Shown in pieces: positions 1 through 8,562 of a DNA stretch of 64,000 nt. The position numbers were made by a program, and so were the translations under genes. Within the stretch, counting starts at the first letter, position 1, and each line of letters begins with the position of its first letter. Source of the DNA: Gemmatimonadaceae bacterium. GTDB taxonomy: Bacteria; Gemmatimonadota; Gemmatimonadetes; Gemmatimonadales; Gemmatimonadaceae. The notes below the pieces were generated by a model. That model did no database searches. It saw nothing but the letters and a program-made list of their open reading frames with translations, and was not told where the DNA came from. The DNA is taken from contig JACMLX010000083.1 of the NCBI GenBank assembly GCA_014379355.1, positions 1 to 64,000 of the forward strand, in the 5' to 3' direction.

Positions 1-1141
1 CAGTCATCAGCATCTTCACGACATCAAGTCCATCGGCAAAAGTGAGGCGTGGCTCCTCGAGTCCGAGGAACACACGTGCAAAATGACGATCTTCGGCTTC
101 GTAGCCATAGGCCACCGGTTCGGCGGGCACGACCGGCATGCCACCGGTTTCCGCCTGCTGCTTTTCAATCAGGTCTTCGCCGACGCTGCCGCGCACCTCG
201 CGCGAGAAAAACAGGTTCAGTCCCGAGTCGAGCGAACTCCACTTCATCGAATATTCCGGGCCCAGCAACTCGGCCGACAACCGCAAGCCCGGCCCGACGA
301 AACTCCACGACGTCGTCGCCTCGCCAAGCACGGTGTATCCGTCGTTCGTCCGGAACTCGACATGCATGCTCGCAAAATCTTCCGACGGCGTCTTCGTGTA
401 GTCGATCGGGACCTTCATCTCGTCGCGCAGCACACTCGCATAGTGCGGTCGCGACCACTTCAGGCTCGCGATGTGTGCGGTGATCTTCACCGGTTGCACT
501 GTCGACAGGGGTTCACCGGGTTTGGTCAGGAGATGCCGGATGAGCAGCCCGGAATGACACATCATGTCGGTGAGCGTACCGCCGCCCTGCAGGGCGCCTG
601 TCCAGAACCACGGCGAATGCGGTCCGCTGTGTTCTTCCGCGGCACGCGCCAGGTACGGACGTCCCGTGACCGACGCACCTCGCGCCCACAACAGCTTGTG
701 GCCGGTCTCGGTGTGCGGCGTGAACAGCTGATTCTCGAGATAACCGGTCTTGAGACCGACGCCGTCCACCAGTTCACACACACGCTGCGCTTCCGCGACG
801 TTGCGTGCGAGCGGCTTTTCACATGCGAGACCGCGCAGCGTGCCTTTGCCGGACGAAATCGCGACGACGATTTCTTCCACGTTCTCGATTCGCGCCTGAT
901 TCGGGCCACTGAGCCAGATGGCTTCAATCGCGGGGTCGGCCACCATGTCGGTGATCGACCCGTACGCTTTCGCCTCACCGACATCGAGATCTCGCGCCAG
1001 CGCCGCGGCGCTCTCGGCACGCCCGCGATTCGGACTCCAGACGCCGAGCACGTCGGCCTCCCGCACACCGCGAAAGGCCTGAATGTGGAACCGCGTATTG
1101 AAGCCACTGCCAACGAAGCCGACGCCGAGTCGTCGGCTCAT
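1..1141 (-). CDS. Gfo/Idh/MocA-family oxidoreductase (3' end cut by window edge)
   Basis: The reading frame starts at ATG 1141 and is open to base 1, so at least 380 residues are present and the C-terminus lies outside the window. The N-terminus GVGFVGSGF is the Rossmann nucleotide-binding loop and ACEKPLARN near residue 115 is the Gfo/Idh EKP motif, whose lysine takes part in catalysis. Family members oxidise or reduce sugars, inositols or their derivatives with NAD(P). There is no signal peptide, so a cytoplasmic enzyme is expected. It lies 19 bp downstream of a second family member on the same strand, so the two probably share a transcript. The substrate cannot be read from sequence. The long open frames on the opposite strand here are shadows. 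Confidence 0.85.
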   Translation of the reverse strand, partial: MSRRLGVGFVGSGFNTRFHIQAFRGVREADVLGVWSPNRGRAESAAALARDLDVGEAKAYGSITDMVADPAIEAIWLSGPNQARIENVEEIVVAISSGKGTLRGLACEKPLARNVAEAQRVCELVDGVGLKTGYLENQLFTPHTETGHKLLWARGASVTGRPYLARAAEEHSGPHSPWFWTGALQGGGTLTDMMCHSGLLIRHLLTKPGEPLSTVQPVKITAHIASLKWSRPHYASVLRDEMKVPIDYTKTPSEDFASMHVEFRTNDGYTVLGEATTSWSFVGPGLRLSAELLGPEYSMKWSSLDSGLNLFFSREVRGSVGEDLIEKQQAETGGMPVVPAEPVAYGYEAEDRHFARVFLGLEEPRLTFADGLDVVKMLMT

Positions 1142-1160
1142 GCGCGGTGTCCCCACCAAC

Positions 1161-2660
1161 TCACAGACTCCAACCTGCGCGGTATTCGCGCGTCAGGTAG
1201 GCGTTCGCTTCGGGCAGATTCGTGACGCGCATGTTGTCACCGTCATACAGCAGCTTCTTGCCCTGACCGGTGCGCAGGGCGACGAGGCCGAGCAGCATCA
1301 CTTCCGTCAGCGGTGCGGCATATTCGAACGGTGAGCTGGCCGCATGTTTCCCCTTGCAGGCATCGACCCAGTTCATCTCGTGCGAGGTGGTGATGCGCTG
1401 CTCCGTCTGCGGCACGCGATCGACGTCCGGCTGCAGCGACGTCGGATAGACACGCGGATTGGCGCCGTACGTACCGTACAGCATCATGCCCTTGCTGCCG
1501 ACGAAGATGCCGCCACCGTCACCGCCGAGTGTCACGTCGTCGGGCAGCATGGCCGGACGATGCGGAAGAATGCCGCCGTCGTACCAGTGCAGCTTCACGC
1601 CCGGGCGATTGCTGCGCGGTGCGAATTCGTATTCCACGGTGGTCGAGAGCGGATATGACGACGGAGTCTTCTGATCGCCGCCCCACCGCGTGGACGACGC
1701 AGCGATGCTCGTCGGCATGCCGAGCTCCAGCGCCCAGAAGGGTTGATCGATGAGATGCGCGCCCATGTCGCCGATCGCGCTGACGCCGAAGTCCACCCAG
1801 CCGCGCCACGCGAAGGGATGATACGCAGGATCGTATGGCACCATCGGGACGGCACCGACGAACAGGTCCCAGTTCAGCGTCGCAGGCGGTGTCGCCGGCG
1901 TCGCGGGTGTCGGACGCGGGACTCCCTGCGGCCACCACCCGTGCGGGCGGTCGGTCCAGACATACACGTCGCTGATAGTGCCGAGCACACCGCTGGCGAC
2001 GATTTCCTTGATGCGACGCGTGCCGTCGGACGAGTGGCCCTGATTGCCCATCTGCGTCACGACTTTCGTGTCCGTGGCCGCCTTCCGCAGCGCACGCGCT
2101 TCCATGACCGAGTAGGTCAACGGCTTCTGCACGTACACATGTTTCTTCGCCTGCATGGCGCGCAGCGCGATCATGGCGTGCATGTGATCGGGCGTCGCGA
2201 CGACGATGGCGTCGATGTCCTTCTGCTTGTCGAGCATCTCGCGATAGTCCGCGTACTTGGCGGCCTTGGTGTAGGCCTCCTGGATCTTCTGTCCGGACAA
2301 CCGGTTCGCTTCCGCTGACGCGGTGCGGCGCGCAACCCATGCCGTTGCGTCTTCGGGCGACAATGCAGGGGGCGGCACCATCGGGCCCGGCTGCCGATTC
2401 CGGCCGGTGATCGATTTCTCGACGTATGCCATGTCCACGTCGCAGATCGCGACGGTGCGTTCGGTCAGCATCTGCGACCAATTCGACATGCCCATGCCAC
2501 CGGCGCCGATGTACGCGATGTTGAGCGTATCGCTGGGCGCCTGATAGCCGCGGCCAAGCACGTGGCGTGGCACGATCATTGGCGGCGAGACGAGCGCGCC
2601 GAGAGCGACGGTGGCGCTGCCGGCGACGAAGTCGCGACGGGTAACCGGTGTGGAGTCCAT
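1161..2660 (-). CDS. Tat-exported Gfo/Idh/MocA-family oxidoreductase
   Basis: A 499-residue protein from ATG 2660. I chose this start because it begins directly at a twin-arginine signal (TRRDFVAGSATVALGAL); the frame stays open further upstream but that stretch looks non-coding. Rossmann loop YIGAGGMGM follows at about residue 50, then VVATPDHMHA and VQKPLTYS, the QKP variant of the EKP motif that is common in exported members. The C-terminal half carries the GFO_IDH_MocA_C-type fold with an acidic, aromatic-rich active-site region. NADP-containing enzymes are exported folded, so a periplasmic sugar oxidoreductase is expected. It is first in a two-gene operon, diverging from the symporter at 2978, which suggests uptake and modification of the same sugar or polyol. 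The substrate is unknown. Confidence 0.88.
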   Translation of the reverse strand: MDSTPVTRRDFVAGSATVALGALVSPPMIVPRHVLGRGYQAPSDTLNIAYIGAGGMGMSNWSQMLTERTVAICDVDMAYVEKSITGRNRQPGPMVPPPALSPEDATAWVARRTASAEANRLSGQKIQEAYTKAAKYADYREMLDKQKDIDAIVVATPDHMHAMIALRAMQAKKHVYVQKPLTYSVMEARALRKAATDTKVVTQMGNQGHSSDGTRRIKEIVASGVLGTISDVYVWTDRPHGWWPQGVPRPTPATPATPPATLNWDLFVGAVPMVPYDPAYHPFAWRGWVDFGVSAIGDMGAHLIDQPFWALELGMPTSIAASSTRWGGDQKTPSSYPLSTTVEYEFAPRSNRPGVKLHWYDGGILPHRPAMLPDDVTLGGDGGGIFVGSKGMMLYGTYGANPRVYPTSLQPDVDRVPQTEQRITTSHEMNWVDACKGKHAASSPFEYAAPLTEVMLLGLVALRTGQGKKLLYDGDNMRVTNLPEANAYLTREYRAGWSL

Positions 2661-2977
2661 GCGGGGGTCGTGGAGGAGAAACAGACAATCCAGAGGGCGC
2701 GCCACAGCTGGGCGGCGCTGACGCGCGAAATCTTTCAGGGGGACCACAATTCTGATACCGCCCGGGCTCGGCAGACGTTGAACATTGCCCCGTGGCCGCG
2801 CAGCGGGCTGGCCGATGGGCCGCGACGTCGGGAAATCTGGCGGCGGTGACCTGCGAAGTTGAGGTACGGTGGATAGGATGCTCGCGTCCGACGCTGTCGT
2901 GCCCGCCGGCGTCCACCCGCCCGATTGCTGCCACCCTCTCCCTCTTCCGCCGGCCGCCGGCGCTCCGTGGAGTCCTC
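2661..2977. promoter_or_regulatory. Divergent promoter spacer, oxidoreductases / symporter
   Basis: This 317-bp spacer separates two divergent operons, so promoters for both strands must lie here. I see no convincing -35/-10 pair and no clear operator palindrome. The only usable signal is GGAG at 2969-2972, five bases before the GTG start of the symporter. Confidence 0.5.
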
Positions 2978-4723
2978 GTGGATCCCGTGCTCACCCATCT
3001 GACGGCGATCGATTACGCCGTGATGGCCATGTACTTCGTGTTCGTGCTGGGAATCGGCTTCGCCCTGCGCCGAAGCACGAAGACGAGCTCCGACTTCTTC
3101 CAGTCAGGTCGCTCGCTGCCGCCCTGGGTCACGGGCCTCGCGTTCCTGTCGGCCAACCTCGGCGCGCAGGAAGTGATCGGCATGGGAGCGTCGGGCGCGA
3201 AGTACGGCATCGCCACCGCGCACTTCTACTGGATCGGTGCAATCCCGGCGATGGTGTTCGTGGCGTTGTTCATGATGCCGTTCTACTACGGGTCGCGCGC
3301 GCGCAGCGTGCCTGAGTATCTCAAGCTGCGATTCGACGAGAAGACGCGCACCCTCAATGCCTTGAGCTTTGCCGCCATGACGATCTTCTCGTCAGGCATC
3401 TCGATGTATGCGATGGGCAAGCTCTTCAACCTGCTGCTCGGCTGGAGCTTCGACGTCAGCGTGCTGGTGTCCGCCGTGATCGTGCTGGCGTACGTCTTTG
3501 CCGGCGGGTTGACGAGCGCGATCTACAACGAGGTCCTGCAGTTCTTCATGATCGCCTTCGGGTTTGCCCCACTGGTGTTCCTTGGCCTCAAGCAGGTGGG
3601 CGGCTGGAGCGGACTCACGGCGCGACTGAGCGAGGCGGCGATCGGGAACGGTCAGGCCGCCGGCGCCTACACGCACGCGTGGCAGGGCATGACGAGTGCG
3701 AGTACCAACCCCCTGGGCGTGGAGTGGTTCGGGTTGGTCATGGGACTCGGCTTCGTGCTCAGCTTCGGCTATTGGTGCACGGACTTCCTCGTCGTGCAGC
3801 GCGCGATGGCTGCCGACAGCATGATCGCCGCGCGTCGCACGCCGCTGATCGCTGCGGTGCCGAAGATGTTCTTCCCGTTCCTCGTCATTCTGCCGGGCAT
3901 GATCGCACTGGCGCTGACAGGCACCGCAGGTGGCATCATCCCGGCCAAGATGAACGCGGCCGGGCAGCCGATGCTCGACGCCGCCGGCAAGGTCGTGATG
4001 GACTTCGACCTCGCGACGCCGATGCTGCTGATCAAGCTGTTCCCGGAAGGCATGCTCGGTCTGGGGCTCACGGCGCTGCTGGCGAGCTTCATGTCCGGCA
4101 TGGCCGGCAACGTGACGGCGTTCAACACGGTCTGGACGTACGACATCTATCAGAGCCACATCAAGAAGGGCGCGAGCGACGAGCACTATCTGTGGATGGG
4201 TCGTGCCGCGACGGTGGGTGGCATCGCGTTGTCGATCGCGGCGGCCTACGTGGCCGGCGCCTTCAACAACATCATGGAGGTCCTGCAGCTCGTGTTCGCG
4301 TTCGTGAATGCGCCGCTGTTCGCGACGTTCGCGCTCGGCATGTTCTGGAAGCGTGCCACGGGTCACGGCGCGTTCTGGGGCCTCGCGGCGGGAATGAGCG
4401 GCGCCATGCTGCATCACGGGCTGACGCTGCCGAGGGGTTCGGTGCCCGGCATCAAGGGTGGATTCTTCGGACTGCTGCACACGTATCCGAGCGAGATGGC
4501 ACAGACGTTCTGGACCGCGATCGTCGCATTCATGACATGCGTCATCGTGAGCATCGTCATCAGCCTCGCGACGAAGCCGCGGCCCGACATGGAGCTGAAG
4601 GGTCTCGTCTACTCGCTCACCGAGAAGCCGGTCGATTCCGGGATCCCGTTCTTCAAGCGTCCACTGACGTTCGCGCTGGCTGTGCTCGCGATGACGGCCC
4701 TGCTCAATATCATCTTCCTCTGA
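2978..4723 (+). CDS. Sodium:solute symporter (SSS family)
   Basis: A 581-residue inner-membrane protein with about 13 hydrophobic helices, the usual SSS size. The family signature is clear in the N-terminal third: SSDFFQSGRSLPPWVTGL, then SANLGAQEVIGMGASGAKYG, then the VPEYLKLRFD region that follows the third helix. Transport of a sugar, organic acid or inositol coupled to Na+ is expected. I chose GTG 2978 because GGAG lies five bases upstream and the protein then starts just before the first helix; the frame extends upstream to 2792 but that part is proline- and arginine-rich and not membrane-like. It diverges from two Gfo/Idh/MocA genes and is followed after 13 bp by a tiny membrane protein likely to be co-expressed. 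Confidence 0.9.
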   Translation: MDPVLTHLTAIDYAVMAMYFVFVLGIGFALRRSTKTSSDFFQSGRSLPPWVTGLAFLSANLGAQEVIGMGASGAKYGIATAHFYWIGAIPAMVFVALFMMPFYYGSRARSVPEYLKLRFDEKTRTLNALSFAAMTIFSSGISMYAMGKLFNLLLGWSFDVSVLVSAVIVLAYVFAGGLTSAIYNEVLQFFMIAFGFAPLVFLGLKQVGGWSGLTARLSEAAIGNGQAAGAYTHAWQGMTSASTNPLGVEWFGLVMGLGFVLSFGYWCTDFLVVQRAMAADSMIAARRTPLIAAVPKMFFPFLVILPGMIALALTGTAGGIIPAKMNAAGQPMLDAAGKVVMDFDLATPMLLIKLFPEGMLGLGLTALLASFMSGMAGNVTAFNTVWTYDIYQSHIKKGASDEHYLWMGRAATVGGIALSIAAAYVAGAFNNIMEVLQLVFAFVNAPLFATFALGMFWKRATGHGAFWGLAAGMSGAMLHHGLTLPRGSVPGIKGGFFGLLHTYPSEMAQTFWTAIVAFMTCVIVSIVISLATKPRPDMELKGLVYSLTEKPVDSGIPFFKRPLTFALAVLAMTALLNIIFL

Positions 4724-4736
4724 CCGGAGACCATTC

Positions 4737-4955
4737 ATGAGTGGAGAAGCCTCACTCGATCTGCGCCTGCCGATCGGCGGATTGTTCGCAGTCCTTGGTG
4801 TCATGCTCGCCGGCTACGGCCTGGCGACCGCCAGCAACACGGAGATGTACGTGAAGTCGGCCGGCCTGAACATCAACCTGATCTGGGGTGTCGTGATGTT
4901 CGTGACGGGACTCGTGTTCCTGTTCCTAGCACGGCGAGGCGCACGAACGACCTGA
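4737..4955 (+). CDS. Small two-helix membrane protein downstream of the symporter
   Basis: A 72-residue protein with two hydrophobic segments (about residues 13-31 and 47-65) and a short basic tail. It starts at ATG 4737 with GGAGA seven bases upstream and follows the symporter after 13 bp, so it should be translated from the same mRNA. The arrangement suggests an accessory subunit or stabiliser of the symporter, as seen with other small proteins paired to solute:sodium transporters, but I do not recognise a named family. It ends 25 bp before a hairpin that looks like the operon terminator. Confidence 0.75.
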   Translation: MSGEASLDLRLPIGGLFAVLGVMLAGYGLATASNTEMYVKSAGLNINLIWGVVMFVTGLVFLFLARRGARTT

Positions 4956-4980
4956 TTTGCGATCGAGCCCACGCTCGAAC

Positions 4981-5006
4981 GGCCCGCTCGTGTCGTCGAG
5001 CGGGCC
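4981..5006 (+). terminator. Hairpin terminator after the symporter operon
   Basis: A perfect 10-bp GC-rich stem (GGCCCGCTCG / CGAGCGGGCC) around a 6-base loop, 25 bp after the stop codon of the small membrane protein. The tract behind it (GTGCTATTTG) is only weakly T-rich, so this is a plausible but not classical intrinsic terminator. Confidence 0.6.
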
Positions 5007-5028
5007 GTGCTATTTGTCGCTACATCCC

Positions 5029-5367
5029 GAACTGCATGGGGGAGCGGAGCGCACTGAGCGCACGGAGTGCGTCCTATCCGAGATGACGTGCTGTACGAGG
5101 CAACGCAAACTGCTTTGGATGGATAGGTCGGGGAGGCCGGGGAGCGTGCGCGACGCGTGATGCCTCGCAGCGCGCACCGAAGATTTTTTGTGAACTGCAG
5201 TTCAACAGAAAATTCGGCAATGTCGAGCGCTACGCTGACCGTCGCCACCGACGCACTCTCCGGGCTCCCCGTCTATTCCACCCTGCAGTTTCGAGCTCGC
5301 GCGCTACGCAGAACGTGGCATGCGACGCACTCCGTGAGCTCAGTGCGCTCCTCTCCCAACGCAGTTC
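5029..5367. repeat. Long imperfect inverted repeat, element A (family 1)
   Basis: A 339-bp nested inverted repeat that fills the spacer between two convergent genes. Outer arms are 5029-5074 and 5322-5367; they share GAGCGCACTGAG and CACGGAGTGCGTC when one arm is reverse-complemented. Inner arms are about 5107-5152 and 5250-5291, both starting AAACTGC. The centre is a perfect 14-bp palindrome, TGAACTGCAGTTCA, at 5191-5204. The right outer arm ends on the stop codon of the M16 gene. Units spaced nine bases apart of the type CGCACGGAG are visible in the arms. No coding potential is seen. A structured RNA, REP/MITE-like element or bidirectional terminator are the main options. Confidence 0.75.
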
Positions 5368-6799
5368 ATCGCGCGACGGCGGAGGCTTCGAGCACGGTGA
5401 TGGTTCCGAGTTTGAGCGCTTCGATCCCGGCTCGGACCTTCGCGAGGTCACCGACGACGACGACCGTGGCGCGGGTGGCGGGGAGATACTTTTTCGCGAC
5501 GCGCTGCACGTCGGAGGCGGTCACCAGGTTCACCTTCGCGATGAAGTCGCTCACGGAGGTGAGCGGCAGGCCAAAGGTGTTGAGTTCGACGAGCTGCGCC
5601 GCTATGCCGCCGTTCGTCTCGAAGTTTCCCGGGATGCCAAGTGCCACGTACGACTTGGCGCGTGCGAGTTCGACCGGTGAAACGGCCGAATCCTGGATGG
5701 CATGCAGCTCCCTGAAGATTTCGATCAGCGACGAGTCGGTGACATCCGTACGGACGCCGCTCGACACCCGGAATGCGCCGGGAACCGGTGACCAGCCGAA
5801 GCGTGAACCGATGCCGTACGTGTACCCCTTCGTCTCGCGAAGATTCTGGTTCAGTCGCGATGAGAACGATTCGCCGAGCAGCGTGTTCATCACGACGAGC
5901 GCCGGATAGTCCGGGCTGAATCGCGAGACGCCCGGTCCGCCAAGGCTGATCACCGACTGCGCGGCACCCGGCTTGTCGATCAGGAACACCTTGACGGCGC
6001 TGTTCGACACCGGCGCAAGGTTCACTGCTGCAATCGGCAGCGATGTGCCGGCGGCCTTCCAGGTGCCGAATCGCGTCGCGAGCAGTGCAGCGGCTTCCGA
6101 GGCCGCGATGTCACCGACGACGACGAACCGCGCGCGCGACGGCACGAACGCGCGATCGTAGAACGCACGCACCGACGTCGAATCCAGATGGGCGGTGGAC
6201 GCGGAGTCACCGTCGATCGGATTGTGGTAGGGATGACCTGCCGGAAAGAGGAGCGACGAGAAGCCCAGCGTCGCGATGGCGTTCGGCTGATCGCGGCGCT
6301 GCAGGATGCCGGCCGCGCGCAACTCGCGCTGCCGACGCACATCCGCCGACGTGAATGACGGACGCTGCACGACGTCCGCCATCAGGTCGAGGGCGGCGCC
6401 GAGCGATCGCTTCGGCACATTGAGCGACACCGTGAACGCGTCCCACGACGCGCCCGCGTTCAGGTTGGCGCCGAGGAAGGCGAGTTCACTCTGCAGCGCG
6501 TTCACGTCCTTGCCACCGGCGCTTTCGGTGAGCATCCGTGCCATGAACGATGCGCGTCCAGGCTCCGCACCATCGAGCCGCGACCCGCCGGACACGATCA
6601 GCGTGACCTGTACCAGCGGCACTTCCGATTGTGTCACAACCTGCAGCGCGATGCCGTTGGCGAGTCGTGACGTGGTGACGGTCGGCATCGCCAGTTTCGG
6701 CGCGGTCGGCAGCGTCGGCGGCCTGGTACGATCGAACGCGGCCTGCGCATTCAGCGCGACCGGCAGCACGACGCCGAGGAGGAGCGCGCGGTGTGTCAC
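5366..6799 (-). CDS. M16-family peptidase-like protein lacking the zinc motif
   Basis: A 477-residue protein with an N-terminal signal peptide ending near NAQA, so periplasmic. The overall sequence is that of the M16 (pitrilysin / processing-peptidase) fold with two repeated halves: an N-terminal half with GGSRLDG and LTES, and a later half with GGPGVSRFSPDYPALVVMNTLLG. Where active members carry HxxEH this protein has SFMARMLTE, so it should not bind zinc. It starts with GTG 6799, whose GTGA overlaps the stop of the intact M16 gene, so the two are translationally coupled. In known M16 heterodimers one subunit is catalytic and the other is a degenerate partner, and this pair fits that scheme. 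Its substrate is unknown. Confidence 0.85.
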   Translation of the reverse strand: MTHRALLLGVVLPVALNAQAAFDRTRPPTLPTAPKLAMPTVTTSRLANGIALQVVTQSEVPLVQVTLIVSGGSRLDGAEPGRASFMARMLTESAGGKDVNALQSELAFLGANLNAGASWDAFTVSLNVPKRSLGAALDLMADVVQRPSFTSADVRRQRELRAAGILQRRDQPNAIATLGFSSLLFPAGHPYHNPIDGDSASTAHLDSTSVRAFYDRAFVPSRARFVVVGDIAASEAAALLATRFGTWKAAGTSLPIAAVNLAPVSNSAVKVFLIDKPGAAQSVISLGGPGVSRFSPDYPALVVMNTLLGESFSSRLNQNLRETKGYTYGIGSRFGWSPVPGAFRVSSGVRTDVTDSSLIEIFRELHAIQDSAVSPVELARAKSYVALGIPGNFETNGGIAAQLVELNTFGLPLTSVSDFIAKVNLVTASDVQRVAKKYLPATRATVVVVGDLAKVRAGIEALKLGTITVLEASAVAR

Positions 6800-8154
6800 T
6801 GGGTCACCTTCTTCTGTGTGGCGGCGAGCGCCTGTTTGCCCTGCGGCACCACGGACACCATGACACGCGGCGCCTGCAGGTACTGGCGCACGACACGTTG
6901 AATGTCCGCAGCCGTCACGCCGCGCAACTTGTCGAGATCGTCCTGGAAACCATCGGGATTGCCGGTCTGGTAGTAGTACTCGTTGAGCTGGTCAGCCTTG
7001 CCGGACACCGTCTGGATGCCGCGCAGGAACGACGCTTCGATCGCGTTGCGCGCCTGGGCGAGTTCGCGGGCGGTCGGACCGTCGCTCGCCAGTCGCTGCA
7101 GGTTCTCGTCGATCACGGTCTGCAGCGTGTCGAGCGCCTTGCCCGGCCGCGCCGTGGCGACGATGGTGAAGTCGCCGTCGAGTCGCTTGCCATCGTTGTA
7201 GGCCTGGACCGTCGTGGCGACTTCACCGTTGTAGACGAGCGCCTGCGTCAGTCGACTCGTGCGCGCGCCTGCCAGCACGTACGACGCGACCTGCAAGGCG
7301 GGAGCATCGGCATCGGTGCTCTTCACGGTGTGCCAGTTGAGATAGAGCCGCGCCAGCTGGACACGATCCTCGAGCGTGACCGCGGTGTCCCGGACGGTGA
7401 ATGTCGCTGGCGCCGGTCGCTCTATCGCCGGACCGCGCGGTATGTCGCTGAAATACTGGCGCACGATGGCGCGCACCTCGTCGGCTTTCACGTCACCTGC
7501 GACGACGAGTGTCGCGTTGTTGGGCGCGTAGTACTTGCGGAAGAAGTCCTTCACGTCGTCCACCGACGCGGCGCTCAGGTCGACCATCGAACCGATGACC
7601 GGCCACGAATACGGATGCGCGGCGGGATACATGAGTTTCGGCAGGACGTCGGCGACCATGCCATACGGCTGGTTCTCATAGCTCTGGCGACGTTCGTTCT
7701 TCACGACATCGCGCTGCAGGTCGACCTTCGGCTTGTCCATTGTCGGCAGCAGCCAGCCCATGCGATCCGCTTCCAGCCAGAGCATCAGCTTGAGCGACGA
7801 ACTCGGCCCCTGTTCGTAGTAGTTCGTGCGATCCTCGGTCGTCGAGCCGTTGTTGTCCGCACCGGCCGCCTCGAGCAGCCGATCGAATTGCGGATACGGG
7901 GCGTTCTCCGAGCCCATGAACATCAGGTGCTCGAACAGATGCGCGAAACCGGTGCGACCCACCTTCTCATCGCCCGAGCCGACGTGAAACCACATATTCG
8001 TCGTGACCACCGGCACCGAGTGATCCTCGTGCACGATGAGGGTCAGGCCGTTCGGCAGTGTGTCGAGCGTGAACGGCACGCGCAACCGAGTCGCCTGGGC
8101 ACCAGCCAGCGCCGGAGCGAGCACGGCCAAGGAGAGGAGTCTGCGGAGAGTCAT
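6796..8154 (-). CDS. M16-family zinc metallopeptidase, catalytic subunit
   Basis: A 452-residue secreted protein; signal peptide MTLRRLLSLAVLAPALAGAQ. The inverted zinc motif HLFEH is at residues 72-76, inside GRTGFAHLFEHLMFMGS, and a downstream acidic stretch near residue 150 (VKNERRQSYENQPYG) supplies the usual third zinc ligand region. M16 enzymes degrade small peptides or unfolded polypeptides inside a closed chamber. The start at ATG 8154 gives a clean signal peptide. The gene overlaps the next one by four bases (stop TGA 6798-6796, GTG start 6799), and the next gene encodes the matching non-catalytic half, so the product is probably a heterodimer. Element B lies directly upstream, within about 30 bp of the start. 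Confidence 0.93.
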   Translation of the reverse strand: MTLRRLLSLAVLAPALAGAQATRLRVPFTLDTLPNGLTLIVHEDHSVPVVTTNMWFHVGSGDEKVGRTGFAHLFEHLMFMGSENAPYPQFDRLLEAAGADNNGSTTEDRTNYYEQGPSSSLKLMLWLEADRMGWLLPTMDKPKVDLQRDVVKNERRQSYENQPYGMVADVLPKLMYPAAHPYSWPVIGSMVDLSAASVDDVKDFFRKYYAPNNATLVVAGDVKADEVRAIVRQYFSDIPRGPAIERPAPATFTVRDTAVTLEDRVQLARLYLNWHTVKSTDADAPALQVASYVLAGARTSRLTQALVYNGEVATTVQAYNDGKRLDGDFTIVATARPGKALDTLQTVIDENLQRLASDGPTARELAQARNAIEASFLRGIQTVSGKADQLNEYYYQTGNPDGFQDDLDKLRGVTAADIQRVVRQYLQAPRVMVSVVPQGKQALAATQKKVTQ

Positions 8155-8181
8155 GACGTCAATTTAGATGCGAGACGGGTT

Positions 8182-8434
8182 GAACTGCATTGTGGCGATA
8201 GGGTGGGAGCCCGGGGAGTGCGTCGCGTGCGGAGCTCATCGACGCGCGAATCATCGCTGACGTCTTTGGGTAAGGAGCTCACGCAGTGCACGGAGGGTGC
8301 GCGACTCGACGATTCGTGAGGCGCGCTCAGGACACATTCTGGGAACAGCAGTTCCAAAAAAAAGTCAGCGGCATCGCGCGCCACACCGATGGTTGCAAGC
8401 GACGCACTCCGTGCGCTCCGTGAGCTCCTCACCC
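8182..8434. repeat. Long imperfect inverted repeat, element B (family 1)
   Basis: A 253-bp relative of element A. Arms 8268-8302 and 8399-8434 pair as GGGTAAGGAGCTCACG / reverse-complemented GGGTGAGGAGCTCACG and continue through CACGGAG units spaced nine bases apart. The centre has GGAACAGCAGTTCC at 8342-8355 followed by an A8 run. The left portion 8182-8225 (GAACTGCATTGTGG, GGAGCCCGGGGAGTGCGTCG) matches the inner arm of element A. It lies in the 408-bp spacer 8155-8562 between an upstream gene's 3' end and the M16 operon start. The remaining part, 8435-8562, holds a small imperfect hairpin (8502-8527) and nothing else I can name. Confidence 0.7.
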
Positions 8435-8562
8435 AAGTAAGGACAGCGGTGTTGCGAGTTTCGCGATGCGATGCCATTGGAGAACTCTCCGACCTCCAGC
8501 CCTCTCATCACAATACCGTTGTGAGAGCTCGAACGACGAAGAGGGTTGCCGCGCTCGCGATC

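Noticed and set aside
3392-4804. 470-residue open frame on the minus strand inside the symporter gene
   Set aside because: His-, Glu- and Arg-rich, without domain features; a GC-driven shadow of the plus-strand membrane protein.
5029-5367. CRISPR-like array because of regularly spaced CACGGAG units
   Set aside because: Units are only 8-9 bases apart with no unique spacers, arranged as arms of an inverted repeat.
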